Below are positions 6,267 to 14,085 of a DNA stretch of 17,972 nucleotides, in pieces. The notes below the pieces were generated by a model, which was not told the origin of the DNA, did not search any database, and worked only from the letters and a program-made list of their open reading frames with translations. Within the stretch, counting starts at the first letter, position 1. Every line of letters starts with the position of its first letter. The translations under genes were made by a program, and so were the position numbers. Origin of the DNA: CANLWN01 sp039815505. Its GTDB lineage: Bacteria; Bacteroidota; Bacteroidia; Flavobacteriales; Flavobacteriaceae. The stretch is taken from NCBI GenBank assembly GCA_039815505.1, contig JBCBZE010000030.1, positions 1-17,972 on the forward strand, in the 5' to 3' direction.

Positions 6267-7642
6267 ATTTTCCAAAAGAATTTATCTGGGGTTCCGCAAC
6301 CTCCAGTTATCAAATTGAAGGTGCCGCCATGGAAGGTGGCAGGGCATGGAGTATTTGGGATGCGCACGCGCATTTCCCGGGCAGGACCGCCAACAATGAG
6401 CATGGCGACATCGCCTGTGATCATTATCATAGATATAAAGAGGATGTAAAATTAATGGCCGATCTTGGTCTAAAGGCTTATCGATTTTCCATTTCGTGGA
6501 GCAGAATACAGCCAGATGGACAGGGGAAAGTAAATCAGGAAGGCATAGATTTCTACTCTGATCTTATCGATGAATTGCTAAAATATGATATCACCCCTTG
6601 GGTAACCTTGTATCATTGGGACCTACCCTTGGCCTTACATACCGAAAAGGATGGTTGGCTTAATCCAGATATTACAGATTACTTTGCCCGTTATGCGGAT
6701 ATCTGCTTTAAACACTTTGGCAATCGCGTAAAAAATTGGATTACACTTAATGAGCCTTGGGTGGTTTCTATCTTGGGCTATGCCAAGGGAGTTTTTGCAC
6801 CGGGGAGAAAATCCAAGGAGGAACCCTATATAGTAGCCCATCAATTACTAAGATCTCATGCAAAAGCCGTAAAGGTATACCGGGAAAAATATCAAAACGT
6901 GCAAAAAGGGGTTATCGGTATTACCAATAATTGCGATTGGAGAGAACCCCTTACCGATAACCCAAATGATATTGAGGCCGCGCAAAGGGCCAATGAATTT
7001 TTTCTGGCTTGGTTTACGGACCCAATTTATTTTGGAGACTATCCGGCAGTTATGAGGGAACGATTGGGGGATAGGTTACCGCAATTTAGCGCGGAAGACC
7101 AAGAAATGCTCATAGGCTCTTCGGACTTTTTTGGCCTTAACCATTATTCCACCCTTATGGCCTCGGATGCACCAAACGGCTTGACTTCAGAGACGGGGGT
7201 ATACGGAAATGGAGGTATTTCGGAGGACCAATTAGTGGAATTGACCACTGATCCGGAATGGAAAAAAACAGCTATGAACTGGCCTATTGTTCCTTGGGGC
7301 TGCCAGAAATTATTGGAATGGATAGCGGATAGGTACAACAACCCCCCCATCTATATTACCGAAAACGGATGTGCCTTTAATGATGAAATACACGAAGGCG
7401 AGGTAAAAGATACGGACCGTATCGAATTTTTGGAAGGATATATTGCCGCGTGCCATACCGCCATAACCAATGGCGTAAATCTAAAAGGTTATTTTTTATG
7501 GTCGTTTATGGATAATTTTGAATGGGCCTTGGGCTACTCCAAACGCTTTGGTATGCATTATGTGGATTATGACACGTTGGAGCGAACACCTAAAAATTCG
7601 GCCCTATGGTATAAGGAGGTTATTAAAAACAATGGTTTCTAA
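6260..7642 (+). CDS. GH1 family beta-glycosidase (beta-glucosidase-like)
   Basis: A complete 460-residue glycoside hydrolase family 1 enzyme, a (beta/alpha)8 barrel that releases terminal beta-linked sugars with retention. It starts with the family signature FIWGSATSSYQIEGA (8-22). The acid/base Glu165 is in TLNEPW and the nucleophile Glu368 in YITENG. Substrate-binding signatures include YHWDLP (118-123) and FMDNFEWALGYSKRFG near the C-terminus. There is no signal peptide, so it acts in the cytoplasm on imported oligosaccharides. The neighbouring GH26 and GH9 enzymes make cello- or manno-oligosaccharides plausible substrates; GH1 also includes beta-mannosidases and beta-galactosidases, and specificity cannot be read from sequence. 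It is transcribed alone on the plus strand, convergent with the isomerase-like gene. Confidence 0.95.
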   Translation: MIHFPKEFIWGSATSSYQIEGAAMEGGRAWSIWDAHAHFPGRTANNEHGDIACDHYHRYKEDVKLMADLGLKAYRFSISWSRIQPDGQGKVNQEGIDFYSDLIDELLKYDITPWVTLYHWDLPLALHTEKDGWLNPDITDYFARYADICFKHFGNRVKNWITLNEPWVVSILGYAKGVFAPGRKSKEEPYIVAHQLLRSHAKAVKVYREKYQNVQKGVIGITNNCDWREPLTDNPNDIEAAQRANEFFLAWFTDPIYFGDYPAVMRERLGDRLPQFSAEDQEMLIGSSDFFGLNHYSTLMASDAPNGLTSETGVYGNGGISEDQLVELTTDPEWKKTAMNWPIVPWGCQKLLEWIADRYNNPPIYITENGCAFNDEIHEGEVKDTDRIEFLEGYIAACHTAITNGVNLKGYFLWSFMDNFEWALGYSKRFGMHYVDYDTLERTPKNSALWYKEVIKNNGF

Positions 7643-7669
7643 ATTCAATCCCTTACCAGGGAACGCTGG

Positions 7670-7681
7670 CCAATATATTGG
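7670..7681. repeat. Perfect palindrome CCAATATATTGG between convergent genes
   Basis: A 12-bp palindrome in the 42-base gap between the convergent GH1 and TIM-barrel genes. Beside it lies a small hairpin TCCCT-TACC-AGGGA (7649-7662). Neither has a T-run, so an intrinsic terminator is not clear, but their position between two 3' ends fits a transcript-end structure. Confidence 0.45.
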
Positions 7682-7684
7682 GGG

Positions 7685-8509
7685 CTACTCCAAACTTTTG
7701 ATAAATTCAAGGCTTTGTGGCACTTGTTCTACGACACGGCTCGACTCATCTTCAATAAAAAGATATTGGAGTCCCATCTTTTTAGCCTCCAAAATTATCT
7801 CGGCCATATGAATCTGACCCGTTCCCAAGACTACGTTATTTTCTACATCGGATACACCGGTATGGTCTACAGGAACTCCTTTTTTACAATCCTTCAGGTG
7901 CATGAGTTTAAATTTTTCCGGATATTTGCGCAACCAGGCAATAGGGTCTTCGCCCGGTAGTGCAAACCAATACACATCCATTTCAAAATCAAAATTTTCG
8001 GCGTTTTTTATCATGTAATCCATTAAGGTGGTATCCTCATAAGGTCTAAACTCATAACCGTGTGGATGATACGCCATTGTAACCCCTTCCTCTTTGAATT
8101 TTTTACCGGCCTTATTAAAGACATCTAATGCCAATTGCGTATCCTCAATGGTAAAATCGGTACCCGTATGTGGGACCCAAAAACAAACAACGTATTTGGC
8201 CCCATAATCTTTTGCACGTTGCAATACCGTCTCGGGGGAATCACGTACTTCCTCAAAGGAAGTACTAACACTCACCATATCCAAATTGTTCTTTTTTAAC
8301 AAGGCTTTGTACGCCTCCAAAGAAAGTCCATGTGTACCATCGTTACCATCCTCCACCTTGGTGATTCCCCAATCCTTTATCTTGGCCAAAGTTCCGGGTA
8401 CGTCTTCCTTGAACTGATTTCGCAAGCTGTATAATTGAATACCTATCTCCTGTCCTACCAAGGACATCGAGGTCAAAAAAATTACAACCAACATTACTTT
8501 TAATCTCAT
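7685..8509 (-). CDS. Exported sugar isomerase/epimerase-like TIM-barrel protein
   Basis: A 274-residue AP-endonuclease-2/xylose-isomerase-like TIM barrel with an N-terminal signal peptide (MRLKVMLVVIFLTSMSLVGQ, cleavage near residue 20), so it should act in the periplasm. The barrel opens with IGIQLYSLRNQF (22-33). Likely metal and active-site residues are His148/His150 in AYHPHGYEF, Asp178 in FEMDVYW, His204 in LMHLKD and Glu253 in FIEDES. Cytoplasmic relatives isomerise or epimerise sugars and inositols. Exported relatives beside GMC or Gfo/Idh oxidoreductases have been linked to cleavage of 3-keto-glycosides, which is my preferred role here by context. It is last in the operon with the subunit-3 and GMC genes, 37 bases after the former. 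An 8-bp hairpin lies inside the gene at 8245-8265. Confidence 0.85.
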   Translation of the reverse strand: MRLKVMLVVIFLTSMSLVGQEIGIQLYSLRNQFKEDVPGTLAKIKDWGITKVEDGNDGTHGLSLEAYKALLKKNNLDMVSVSTSFEEVRDSPETVLQRAKDYGAKYVVCFWVPHTGTDFTIEDTQLALDVFNKAGKKFKEEGVTMAYHPHGYEFRPYEDTTLMDYMIKNAENFDFEMDVYWFALPGEDPIAWLRKYPEKFKLMHLKDCKKGVPVDHTGVSDVENNVVLGTGQIHMAEIILEAKKMGLQYLFIEDESSRVVEQVPQSLEFIKSLE

Positions 8510-8546
8510 TACAAACTATTTTTAAGTTACACGTGGGTTTGATCTC

Positions 8547-9260
8547 TTAGGTCAATAAATTTCCCTTATCGTCCCATTCGGCGATAACCCCCCTTTTGCT
8601 CTGATCTATACATTTTGCCAACCATTCTTCATCATAGGAAATACCATGTTGTGCAAGCACATCGTCCGGAACCCCATCCCAGACATTGGGCATATTACCT
8701 TTATACCCTAGATCTTCAATACCTATTTTAGAAGTGTAGTATCCGGTAATCGTGAGATCCCTGACCAAGGAAAAAAACTGAATTTCCAAGGGACGCTCAT
8801 CTTCTGGTACCTCAATGTCCGGATAGGCGATCGCATCCAAAATTATTTTCTGTTGTTCTATGGTGGCCGATTTAAATTCTGCATCGAACTCGGTATTACA
8901 TTTGTGATCCAACCACATAAGTCCACCCCTTAAATTTGTTTGTATTTCTGGAATGTCCTTAGCCATAAATTCTATAAAATCCGGTACCCCGGCATCGACA
9001 GCACCACCATGATGCTCATTGGCTGGTAGTATTAAGTCGCATAACACGCCAACGGTAGCCATTTCATGTACATTAAAAAATTGTTCCGCGTTTAGTTGAT
9101 CTATTAGTTCCTTTTCTTCCAGGGTACGCCCAAAAAATTTTTCATCGGGCTTGGCTACGGCATCATCCGTATTGTCCACCTCAGGTTTACATGCGTTTAT
9201 GGCCAATCCACCTGCAACAGAACCTAAAATTATCGATTTTATGCTTTTTCTTCTATCCAT
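8547..9260 (-). CDS. Gluconate 2-dehydrogenase subunit 3 family protein (GMC partner)
   Basis: A 237-residue small subunit of the PF13618 type, which accompanies membrane or periplasmic GMC dehydrogenases such as gluconate 2-dehydrogenase and glucoside 3-dehydrogenase. The N-terminus MDRRKSIKSIILGSVAGGLAINAC has a twin arginine at residues 3-4, a hydrophobic stretch and a Cys at 24, so it looks like a Tat-type, possibly lipid-anchored signal. This matters because the GMC protein has no signal of its own and is probably carried out with this subunit. The family core is visible in VGVLCDLILPANEHHGGAVDAGVPDFIEFMA and in FFSLVRDLTITGYYTSKIGIEDLGYKGN. It starts 3 bases after the GMC stop codon, so co-translation is expected. 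The family call is firm; the reaction depends on its partner. Confidence 0.9.
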   Translation of the reverse strand: MDRRKSIKSIILGSVAGGLAINACKPEVDNTDDAVAKPDEKFFGRTLEEKELIDQLNAEQFFNVHEMATVGVLCDLILPANEHHGGAVDAGVPDFIEFMAKDIPEIQTNLRGGLMWLDHKCNTEFDAEFKSATIEQQKIILDAIAYPDIEVPEDERPLEIQFFSLVRDLTITGYYTSKIGIEDLGYKGNMPNVWDGVPDDVLAQHGISYDEEWLAKCIDQSKRGVIAEWDDKGNLLT

Positions 9261-9263
9261 ATC

Positions 9264-10982
9264 TTAGACGTTTTGCTGTTTTAGCTGTTCAATTATATAA
9301 TCCGATGTTCGCCAAGCCAAGGCCAAAATGGTCCATGTTGGGTTCTTATCCGCCTGTGATACAAACGGCCCGGCATCAACAATAAACACATTGTCCGTAT
9401 CGTGTAGTTGTTGAAATTGGTTCACTACGGAGGTCTTTGGATTGTTCCCCATCCGTGTTGTACCTACCTCATGGATAATCCAGCCAGGTGGCGATATCCC
9501 GTAACCCTCTTCCTTGGTGGGGGTCTCTCCCAAAATTTCACCGCCCATGTTATGTGCCAATTCCTCAAAAGTTTCCTGCATATGTTTTACTTGTTTATGC
9601 TCAAAATTGGTCCATTGGTAATTAAATCGCAATACGGGAATCCCAAATTCATCTACCTTGGTAGGATCAATTTCGCAAGAGTTGTTCTTTTGGGGAACGG
9701 ATTCTCCCCTACCGCCGAATCCCAAAACGGAACCATAGTATTTTTTCACGTCGTCTCTAATACTATGACCATAACCTCCTATGGGCAATCCAAAAAATTT
9801 ATTGAACCCATTAACATCAAAGCCAAAGCCATAACTGGGCATACCCATACCTCCCCAGACTTCTATGTGATACCCTCTTGGGAAATCGAGCTTCTTATTG
9901 TCCAACCACCATGGGGAATATACGTGCATACCCCCTACACCATCTTCATTGTATATTTTCCTATTCATTAAATCGGGAACAAACACCGATCTACTTACCC
10001 CGGTAGAATCATGCAGATATTTACCTACAATATCACTACTGTTCCCAAGTCCATTGGGGTTTTGTGTACTTTTAGAATTTAAAAGAATCCTTGCGGAACT
10101 GCAGGCAGATGCCGCCAAGACCACCACTTTTCCCTTTAGTTTATATTCTTTTCTATCTTCTTTGTTGATGTAGGAAACACCGGTTGCCCTGCCTTCGGCA
10201 TCCGTAGTAACTTCCCGGACCATACAATTGACGAACAGATCTATTTGCCCCCCATTTTTCTGTGCCGGAAATATTAAGCAGGTACCGGAGGAAAAATCCG
10301 CATATACCTGGCATGCCCTTGAGCATTGTCCACAATAGAAACAAACGCCCCTATCGTTGTTTATTTTCTTCGTAAGCATGGACATCCGGGATGGGATCAC
10401 GGGTATATTGGACTTTCTTGCTCCTTTGATATAAAAAAGTTCATGTAGCCTCGGTTTTGGGGGAGGTAGAAAAAACCCGTCGGGGTCGTTGGGCAAACCC
10501 TCGTTGGTTCCGAAAACCCCAATGAGCTTATCCACTTTATCATAATAGGGCCTTACGTCTTCATATCCAATGGGCCAATTATCACCAAGACCATCTTGAT
10601 CTTTCCGCTTAAAGTCCTTTGGGCCAAATCTCAAGGATATTCTGCCCCAGTGGTTTGTACGCCCCCCTAGCATACGGGAACGGAACCACTGAAAATTACT
10701 GTTGCTTGTATTGGTATACGGTTCCCCTTCTATATCCCATCCGCCATAAGCACTGTCAAAATCCCCAAAATGCCGTACCGTGCTCGCTCCTCTTCTTGGA
10801 GATTCCCACGGCCATTTTAGCTGTGTCTGTTGTTTTGGGTCGGCCGGATCAAAAAACGGCCCTGCCTCTACCACTGCCACTTTCAATCCGGCGTCTGCCA
10901 AGATTTTAGTTGCCATTCCCCCGCCGGCGCCCGATCCAACTACAATGACATCGTATATCGTTGAAGATTCTATTATTTGCAT
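9264..10982 (-). CDS. GMC family FAD-dependent oxidoreductase (sugar/glycoside dehydrogenase-like)
   Basis: A 572-residue flavoprotein. The FAD dinucleotide-binding motif is VGSGAGGGMATKILADAG (15-32) with VVEAGP (38-42), the flavin-attachment region is RMLGGRTNHWGRISLRF (103-119), and the C-terminal GMC domain has HEVGTTRMG (His504) and NPTWT (Asn547), the likely His-Asn catalytic pair. With the adjacent subunit 3 this resembles glucoside 3-dehydrogenase or gluconate/2-keto-type complexes that oxidise sugar hydroxyls. A cysteine cluster C-x2-C-x2-C-x3-C (Cys214, 217, 220, 224; bases 10311-10343) sits where related FAD-glucose dehydrogenases ligate an iron-sulfur cluster. No signal peptide is visible, so export with the Tat-type small subunit is inferred. 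It is the first gene of a three-gene operon. No cytochrome c electron acceptor is encoded nearby. The true substrate is unknown. Confidence 0.92.
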   Translation of the reverse strand: MQIIESSTIYDVIVVGSGAGGGMATKILADAGLKVAVVEAGPFFDPADPKQQTQLKWPWESPRRGASTVRHFGDFDSAYGGWDIEGEPYTNTSNSNFQWFRSRMLGGRTNHWGRISLRFGPKDFKRKDQDGLGDNWPIGYEDVRPYYDKVDKLIGVFGTNEGLPNDPDGFFLPPPKPRLHELFYIKGARKSNIPVIPSRMSMLTKKINNDRGVCFYCGQCSRACQVYADFSSGTCLIFPAQKNGGQIDLFVNCMVREVTTDAEGRATGVSYINKEDRKEYKLKGKVVVLAASACSSARILLNSKSTQNPNGLGNSSDIVGKYLHDSTGVSRSVFVPDLMNRKIYNEDGVGGMHVYSPWWLDNKKLDFPRGYHIEVWGGMGMPSYGFGFDVNGFNKFFGLPIGGYGHSIRDDVKKYYGSVLGFGGRGESVPQKNNSCEIDPTKVDEFGIPVLRFNYQWTNFEHKQVKHMQETFEELAHNMGGEILGETPTKEEGYGISPPGWIIHEVGTTRMGNNPKTSVVNQFQQLHDTDNVFIVDAGPFVSQADKNPTWTILALAWRTSDYIIEQLKQQNV

Positions 10983-11180
10983 AGTTTTTATTTAGTTGGT
11001 TTTCCCGTACAAAATCTTACAGATTCTTAATTTACGCCTTTTCTACAAATTCGAAAAATTTAACCCATACCACTTGGCTTGTCACCCATGTTAAACCATA
11101 AATAAAAGCTATTGCGTAATTTGCAGTAGTATATGGCGCCTTTGCACATTTTTTATTATAAAATTTTGAAAGTTATCCCC
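10983..11180. promoter_or_regulatory. Divergent promoter region between the GMC operon and GH26
   Basis: These 198 bases must contain promoters for both directions. TTTAAC (11059-11064) faces GTTAAA (11090-11095) as an inverted repeat with a 25-base spacer. A minus-strand sequence at 11088-11103 (TTTATGGTTTAACATG when read through 11103-11088) resembles the two 17-mers flanking the 5868-6259 region apart from two single-base gaps. No full TTTG-N19-TAnnTTTG promoter was found; TAATTTG at 11117-11123 is a partial match. Confidence 0.4.
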
Positions 11181-12308
11181 ATGACATGTATCCAAAGATA
11201 CCTTCCATTTATATACATATCACTGGTATTGTGTATGTTTGGTTCCTGTAAACCGGTTTCACCGGTAGTTCAAAAAGAAAGTACGTCCCATATCAAGACG
11301 ACCAGCCCACATACACAGCAGTTATATAAACGAATACGATCAATAGCGAAAAAAGGTTATGCTTTTGGTCATCAGGATGCTACGGCATACGGTATACATT
11401 GGAAAAATGATGGCAATTTGTATAAGAGCGATGTTTATGATGTAGTAGGTGATTTTCCTGCCGTCCACGGTTTTGAAATTGGCCATATAGAATTGGGAAA
11501 AACACATAACCTGGATACCGTTTCTTTTTCCCTGATCCGATCCTTGATCAGAAAGGCCCATGATAAAGGGGCCATCATAACTATGAGTTGGCATCCCGAT
11601 AATCCGGTTTCCAATAAAAGTGCCTGGAATACTAGAAAGGCCGTAAAACATATCCTTAAAGGCGGTAGATTACATAAAAAATACAGGCTATGGCTTTCCA
11701 AAGTAGCTGATTTTCTAAATGGATTAAAGGACCATCAAGGACAGCCGATCCCCATAGTTTTTAGACCTTTTCATGAGATGAACGGCAGCTGGTTTTGGTG
11801 GGGAAAAGCACGTTGTACCCCTATGGAGTATATACGATTATGGCAAGAAACCGTATCTATTTTAGCCAACGATTATAAGGTAAGTAATGTGTTGTATGCG
11901 TATTCCCCCAATACCTTCGATAGTAGGGAGGAGTATCTTACCTATTACCCGGGAGATACCTTTGTGGACATTTTGGGAGTGGATATCTACCAGCATTGGA
12001 CCACCACAAATTTCGTAAAAAATCTGAACGAAAATATTCCCATACTTCGGGAAATCGCAAATGAAAAAAACAAACCATATGCATTGACCGAAGCTGGTCT
12101 TAACAAAATAAGGGTTACGGATTGGTGGACCCAGGTCATGGACAAACATATAGCGAACTCCGGTATAGCTTGGGCCTTGTTTTGGAGAAATGCCAGAAAG
12201 AGCCATCATTTTGCGCCCTACCCCGATCATAAAAGCAGTGCTGATTTCAAAAAGCTCAAAGCCTTGCCCCACGTACTCTTTTTAGAGGATATAAAAGGGG
12301 TAAAATAG
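11181..12308 (+). CDS. GH26 family beta-mannanase-like lipoprotein
   Basis: I start at the ATG at 11181 (MTCIQRYLPFIYISLVLCMFGSC), which gives a lipoprotein signal with Cys23 and a 375-residue product; the upstream in-frame ATG at 11133 adds 16 residues without a purpose. The catalytic barrel shows the GH26 features YAFGHQDATAYGIHW, ITMSWHPDNPVS, the acid/base Glu199 in FRPFHEMNGSWFWWG and the nucleophile Glu304 in YALTEAG. GH26 is mainly endo- or exo-beta-1,4-mannanase, with a few lichenase or xylanase members, so attack on mannan or glucomannan at the cell surface or in the periplasm is the best reading. It is transcribed away from the GMC operon and converges on GH9, 24 bases away. There is no carbohydrate-binding module. 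Confidence 0.94.
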   Translation: MTCIQRYLPFIYISLVLCMFGSCKPVSPVVQKESTSHIKTTSPHTQQLYKRIRSIAKKGYAFGHQDATAYGIHWKNDGNLYKSDVYDVVGDFPAVHGFEIGHIELGKTHNLDTVSFSLIRSLIRKAHDKGAIITMSWHPDNPVSNKSAWNTRKAVKHILKGGRLHKKYRLWLSKVADFLNGLKDHQGQPIPIVFRPFHEMNGSWFWWGKARCTPMEYIRLWQETVSILANDYKVSNVLYAYSPNTFDSREEYLTYYPGDTFVDILGVDIYQHWTTTNFVKNLNENIPILREIANEKNKPYALTEAGLNKIRVTDWWTQVMDKHIANSGIAWALFWRNARKSHHFAPYPDHKSSADFKKLKALPHVLFLEDIKGVK

Positions 12309-12332
12309 CGGCAAACCGAACTGTATTGGGAA

Positions 12333-14051
12333 TTAATCCGATTCTTGTTCCAAAAACCCCAGTATATAGGTTAATGGGGCATTCCAATTAAGACATATCT
12401 CATTACTGGCGTAACTGGGCTCCTGATCTACCCAAGATTTCATCGGAGGTGCATTACCGGGATAGACCGCCCCGCTGTTGGCATCTTGCATGCTGCTATT
12501 GGGACCACCGGAAAGCAAACCGGGCACCGGTGCTTTAATCGTATCTGCGGCACTCTGTCTATGATGGATGAACATTGGGGTTTTATCCCCATGACCAGTA
12601 AGATAACTGTACCCCAGGGCGTTATTTCCAAAAATATAGTCCGCTATTTGCTGTATGCCCTCCAAATATTCCGGTTTAGGTTCCAAGCGATAGGCTTGCG
12701 CCATAATCATGGCCGTATTTAACACATCGCCGTTAGACCCCCATTGAAAGTCATCCAAGGGCTGAAAGTAAGGGGTCTTTTTTGCCTTGGCGACTAGACT
12801 ATCGGCAGATTCCAAAAGTCGATTTTTTAAATCATCGTATACACCGGGAGGGATGCCCTCTTTGTACCGTAGTAGTGAAAACACACCTAAAAATCGCATA
12901 TAACTTGTCCAACCATCGCCCGGTTTATAGGTCAAGTCCAAAGCGTCCCTATGTAGTTTATCCAAATAGGATGTATCCCTTGTAGCAACATATAACTCGG
13001 CTCCCGCCCAAAAAAACTCATCTGAAAAATCAGTATCACCATACTGACCTGTCCGGATATCCGAAGGATTTTCAAATGCCACATTCGGATTTTCCATGGC
13101 CCATTCATACGCCTTCTTCGAGGCGCTCAAACATTGGAGGGCATATATGGAATCCGTCTTGTTAAAAACACGATAGGCTTTAGCGGCGGCGGCGGCAAAA
13201 TCCAAAGTCGCAGCTGTTCCTTTTCCAATTATATAACGTTCCTTGATCGCCTTGTCGGGCATGATCATATCCTCAAAATCCTTGGTCGTAAGTTTATGGA
13301 ACAACCCTCCATCCGTGTCCTGCATGGTCAACACCCAATCCATTTCATATTTTAGTTCATCCAAATAGTCACTTTTCCCATTCCCACTTTCCGGAATATT
13401 CAAAATCCCATCATCGATTATCCCAGGGTATTCTTCCTGCAATAGGAAAAACTGACCAAGCGGAAAGCTCGCGTTCAAAACGTACTTACCATAGTCCCCG
13501 GCATCGTACCATCCTTTTGGAGAGGCCTTAAAACCTACTTTCTTTCCGCTAGAGGGGTGAAAACGAACACTATCGTCCGAGTGTCCCCTTGCTCTGTGCC
13601 ATTTTCCCGCATATTTTTCTTCCAAGGGCATACTCGCTCTCTGATAATACAATGCTTTGATAGAAGCTACAAAAGCAGTATGTAAAACATTTTTCCTGAT
13701 TTCAAAAGGATAGGAATGTCCAAAATCATCCAATAGCAGTTGATAATTTCCTTCTTCGGTCACTTCGCTAAAATCGGCTATCCGTACCTGTTCCCCGGAT
13801 AAGTCCCAATTCATTTTTTTGGAAAGGCTCCCGCTAAAAACTATCTTCTTCTTATCGATATCCATTACCTTAAAATCTGTTAGCGTCCCATTTTCGACGA
13901 TAACGGCTTTTTTCGTCGCATTGGGGTAGTATCCTAGCTGATTTAATCGTATTTGTTCACTGTGGCCAACATTCAATGAGGGTAATGTTTCTTTACATCC
14001 CAGAAGAACAATTACAATCATTGCACAGATCAGATATCCCTTTTTTTTCAT
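12333..14051 (-). CDS. GH9 family glycoside hydrolase (endoglucanase-type) lipoprotein
   Basis: The ATG at 14049-14051 (MKKKGYLICAMIVIVLLGCKE) gives a lipoprotein signal with Cys19 and a 572-residue product; the frame is open to 14192, but that stretch overlaps the esterase gene in another frame. An N-terminal cellulase Ig-like domain (IRLNQLGYYPNATKKAVI, about 34-51) precedes the GH9 (alpha/alpha)6 barrel. Catalytic landmarks are GWYDAGDYGKYV with Asp183 and Asp186, the HHRQSAAD/GLLSGGPNS region, and ASNEICLNWNAPLTYILGFL at the C-terminus, carrying the acid Glu. GH9 enzymes invert and cleave beta-1,4-glucans, and some act on glucomannan, xyloglucan or as exo-glucosidases. A run of eight A follows the start codon at once. 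The gene lies 34 bases downstream of the esterase, so they form a pair. A (GGC)n stretch codes for an alanine run. Confidence 0.93.
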   Translation of the reverse strand: MKKKGYLICAMIVIVLLGCKETLPSLNVGHSEQIRLNQLGYYPNATKKAVIVENGTLTDFKVMDIDKKKIVFSGSLSKKMNWDLSGEQVRIADFSEVTEEGNYQLLLDDFGHSYPFEIRKNVLHTAFVASIKALYYQRASMPLEEKYAGKWHRARGHSDDSVRFHPSSGKKVGFKASPKGWYDAGDYGKYVLNASFPLGQFFLLQEEYPGIIDDGILNIPESGNGKSDYLDELKYEMDWVLTMQDTDGGLFHKLTTKDFEDMIMPDKAIKERYIIGKGTAATLDFAAAAAKAYRVFNKTDSIYALQCLSASKKAYEWAMENPNVAFENPSDIRTGQYGDTDFSDEFFWAGAELYVATRDTSYLDKLHRDALDLTYKPGDGWTSYMRFLGVFSLLRYKEGIPPGVYDDLKNRLLESADSLVAKAKKTPYFQPLDDFQWGSNGDVLNTAMIMAQAYRLEPKPEYLEGIQQIADYIFGNNALGYSYLTGHGDKTPMFIHHRQSAADTIKAPVPGLLSGGPNSSMQDANSGAVYPGNAPPMKSWVDQEPSYASNEICLNWNAPLTYILGFLEQESD

Positions 14052-14085
14052 AGCTTTTGTATTCAACGGTCTAATTGACCTATGA

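Noticed and set aside
9408..9971. 187-codon plus-strand open frame
   Set aside because: It lies entirely antisense to the well-supported GMC gene and shows no recognisable family or export pattern.
11862..12272. 136-codon minus-strand open frame
   Set aside because: It is antisense to the GH26 catalytic domain, whose motifs are clear; a shadow frame.
13180..13200. GGC triplet run in the GH9 gene as a functional microsatellite
   Set aside because: It is short, in frame, and simply encodes an alanine run in a helix of the barrel.
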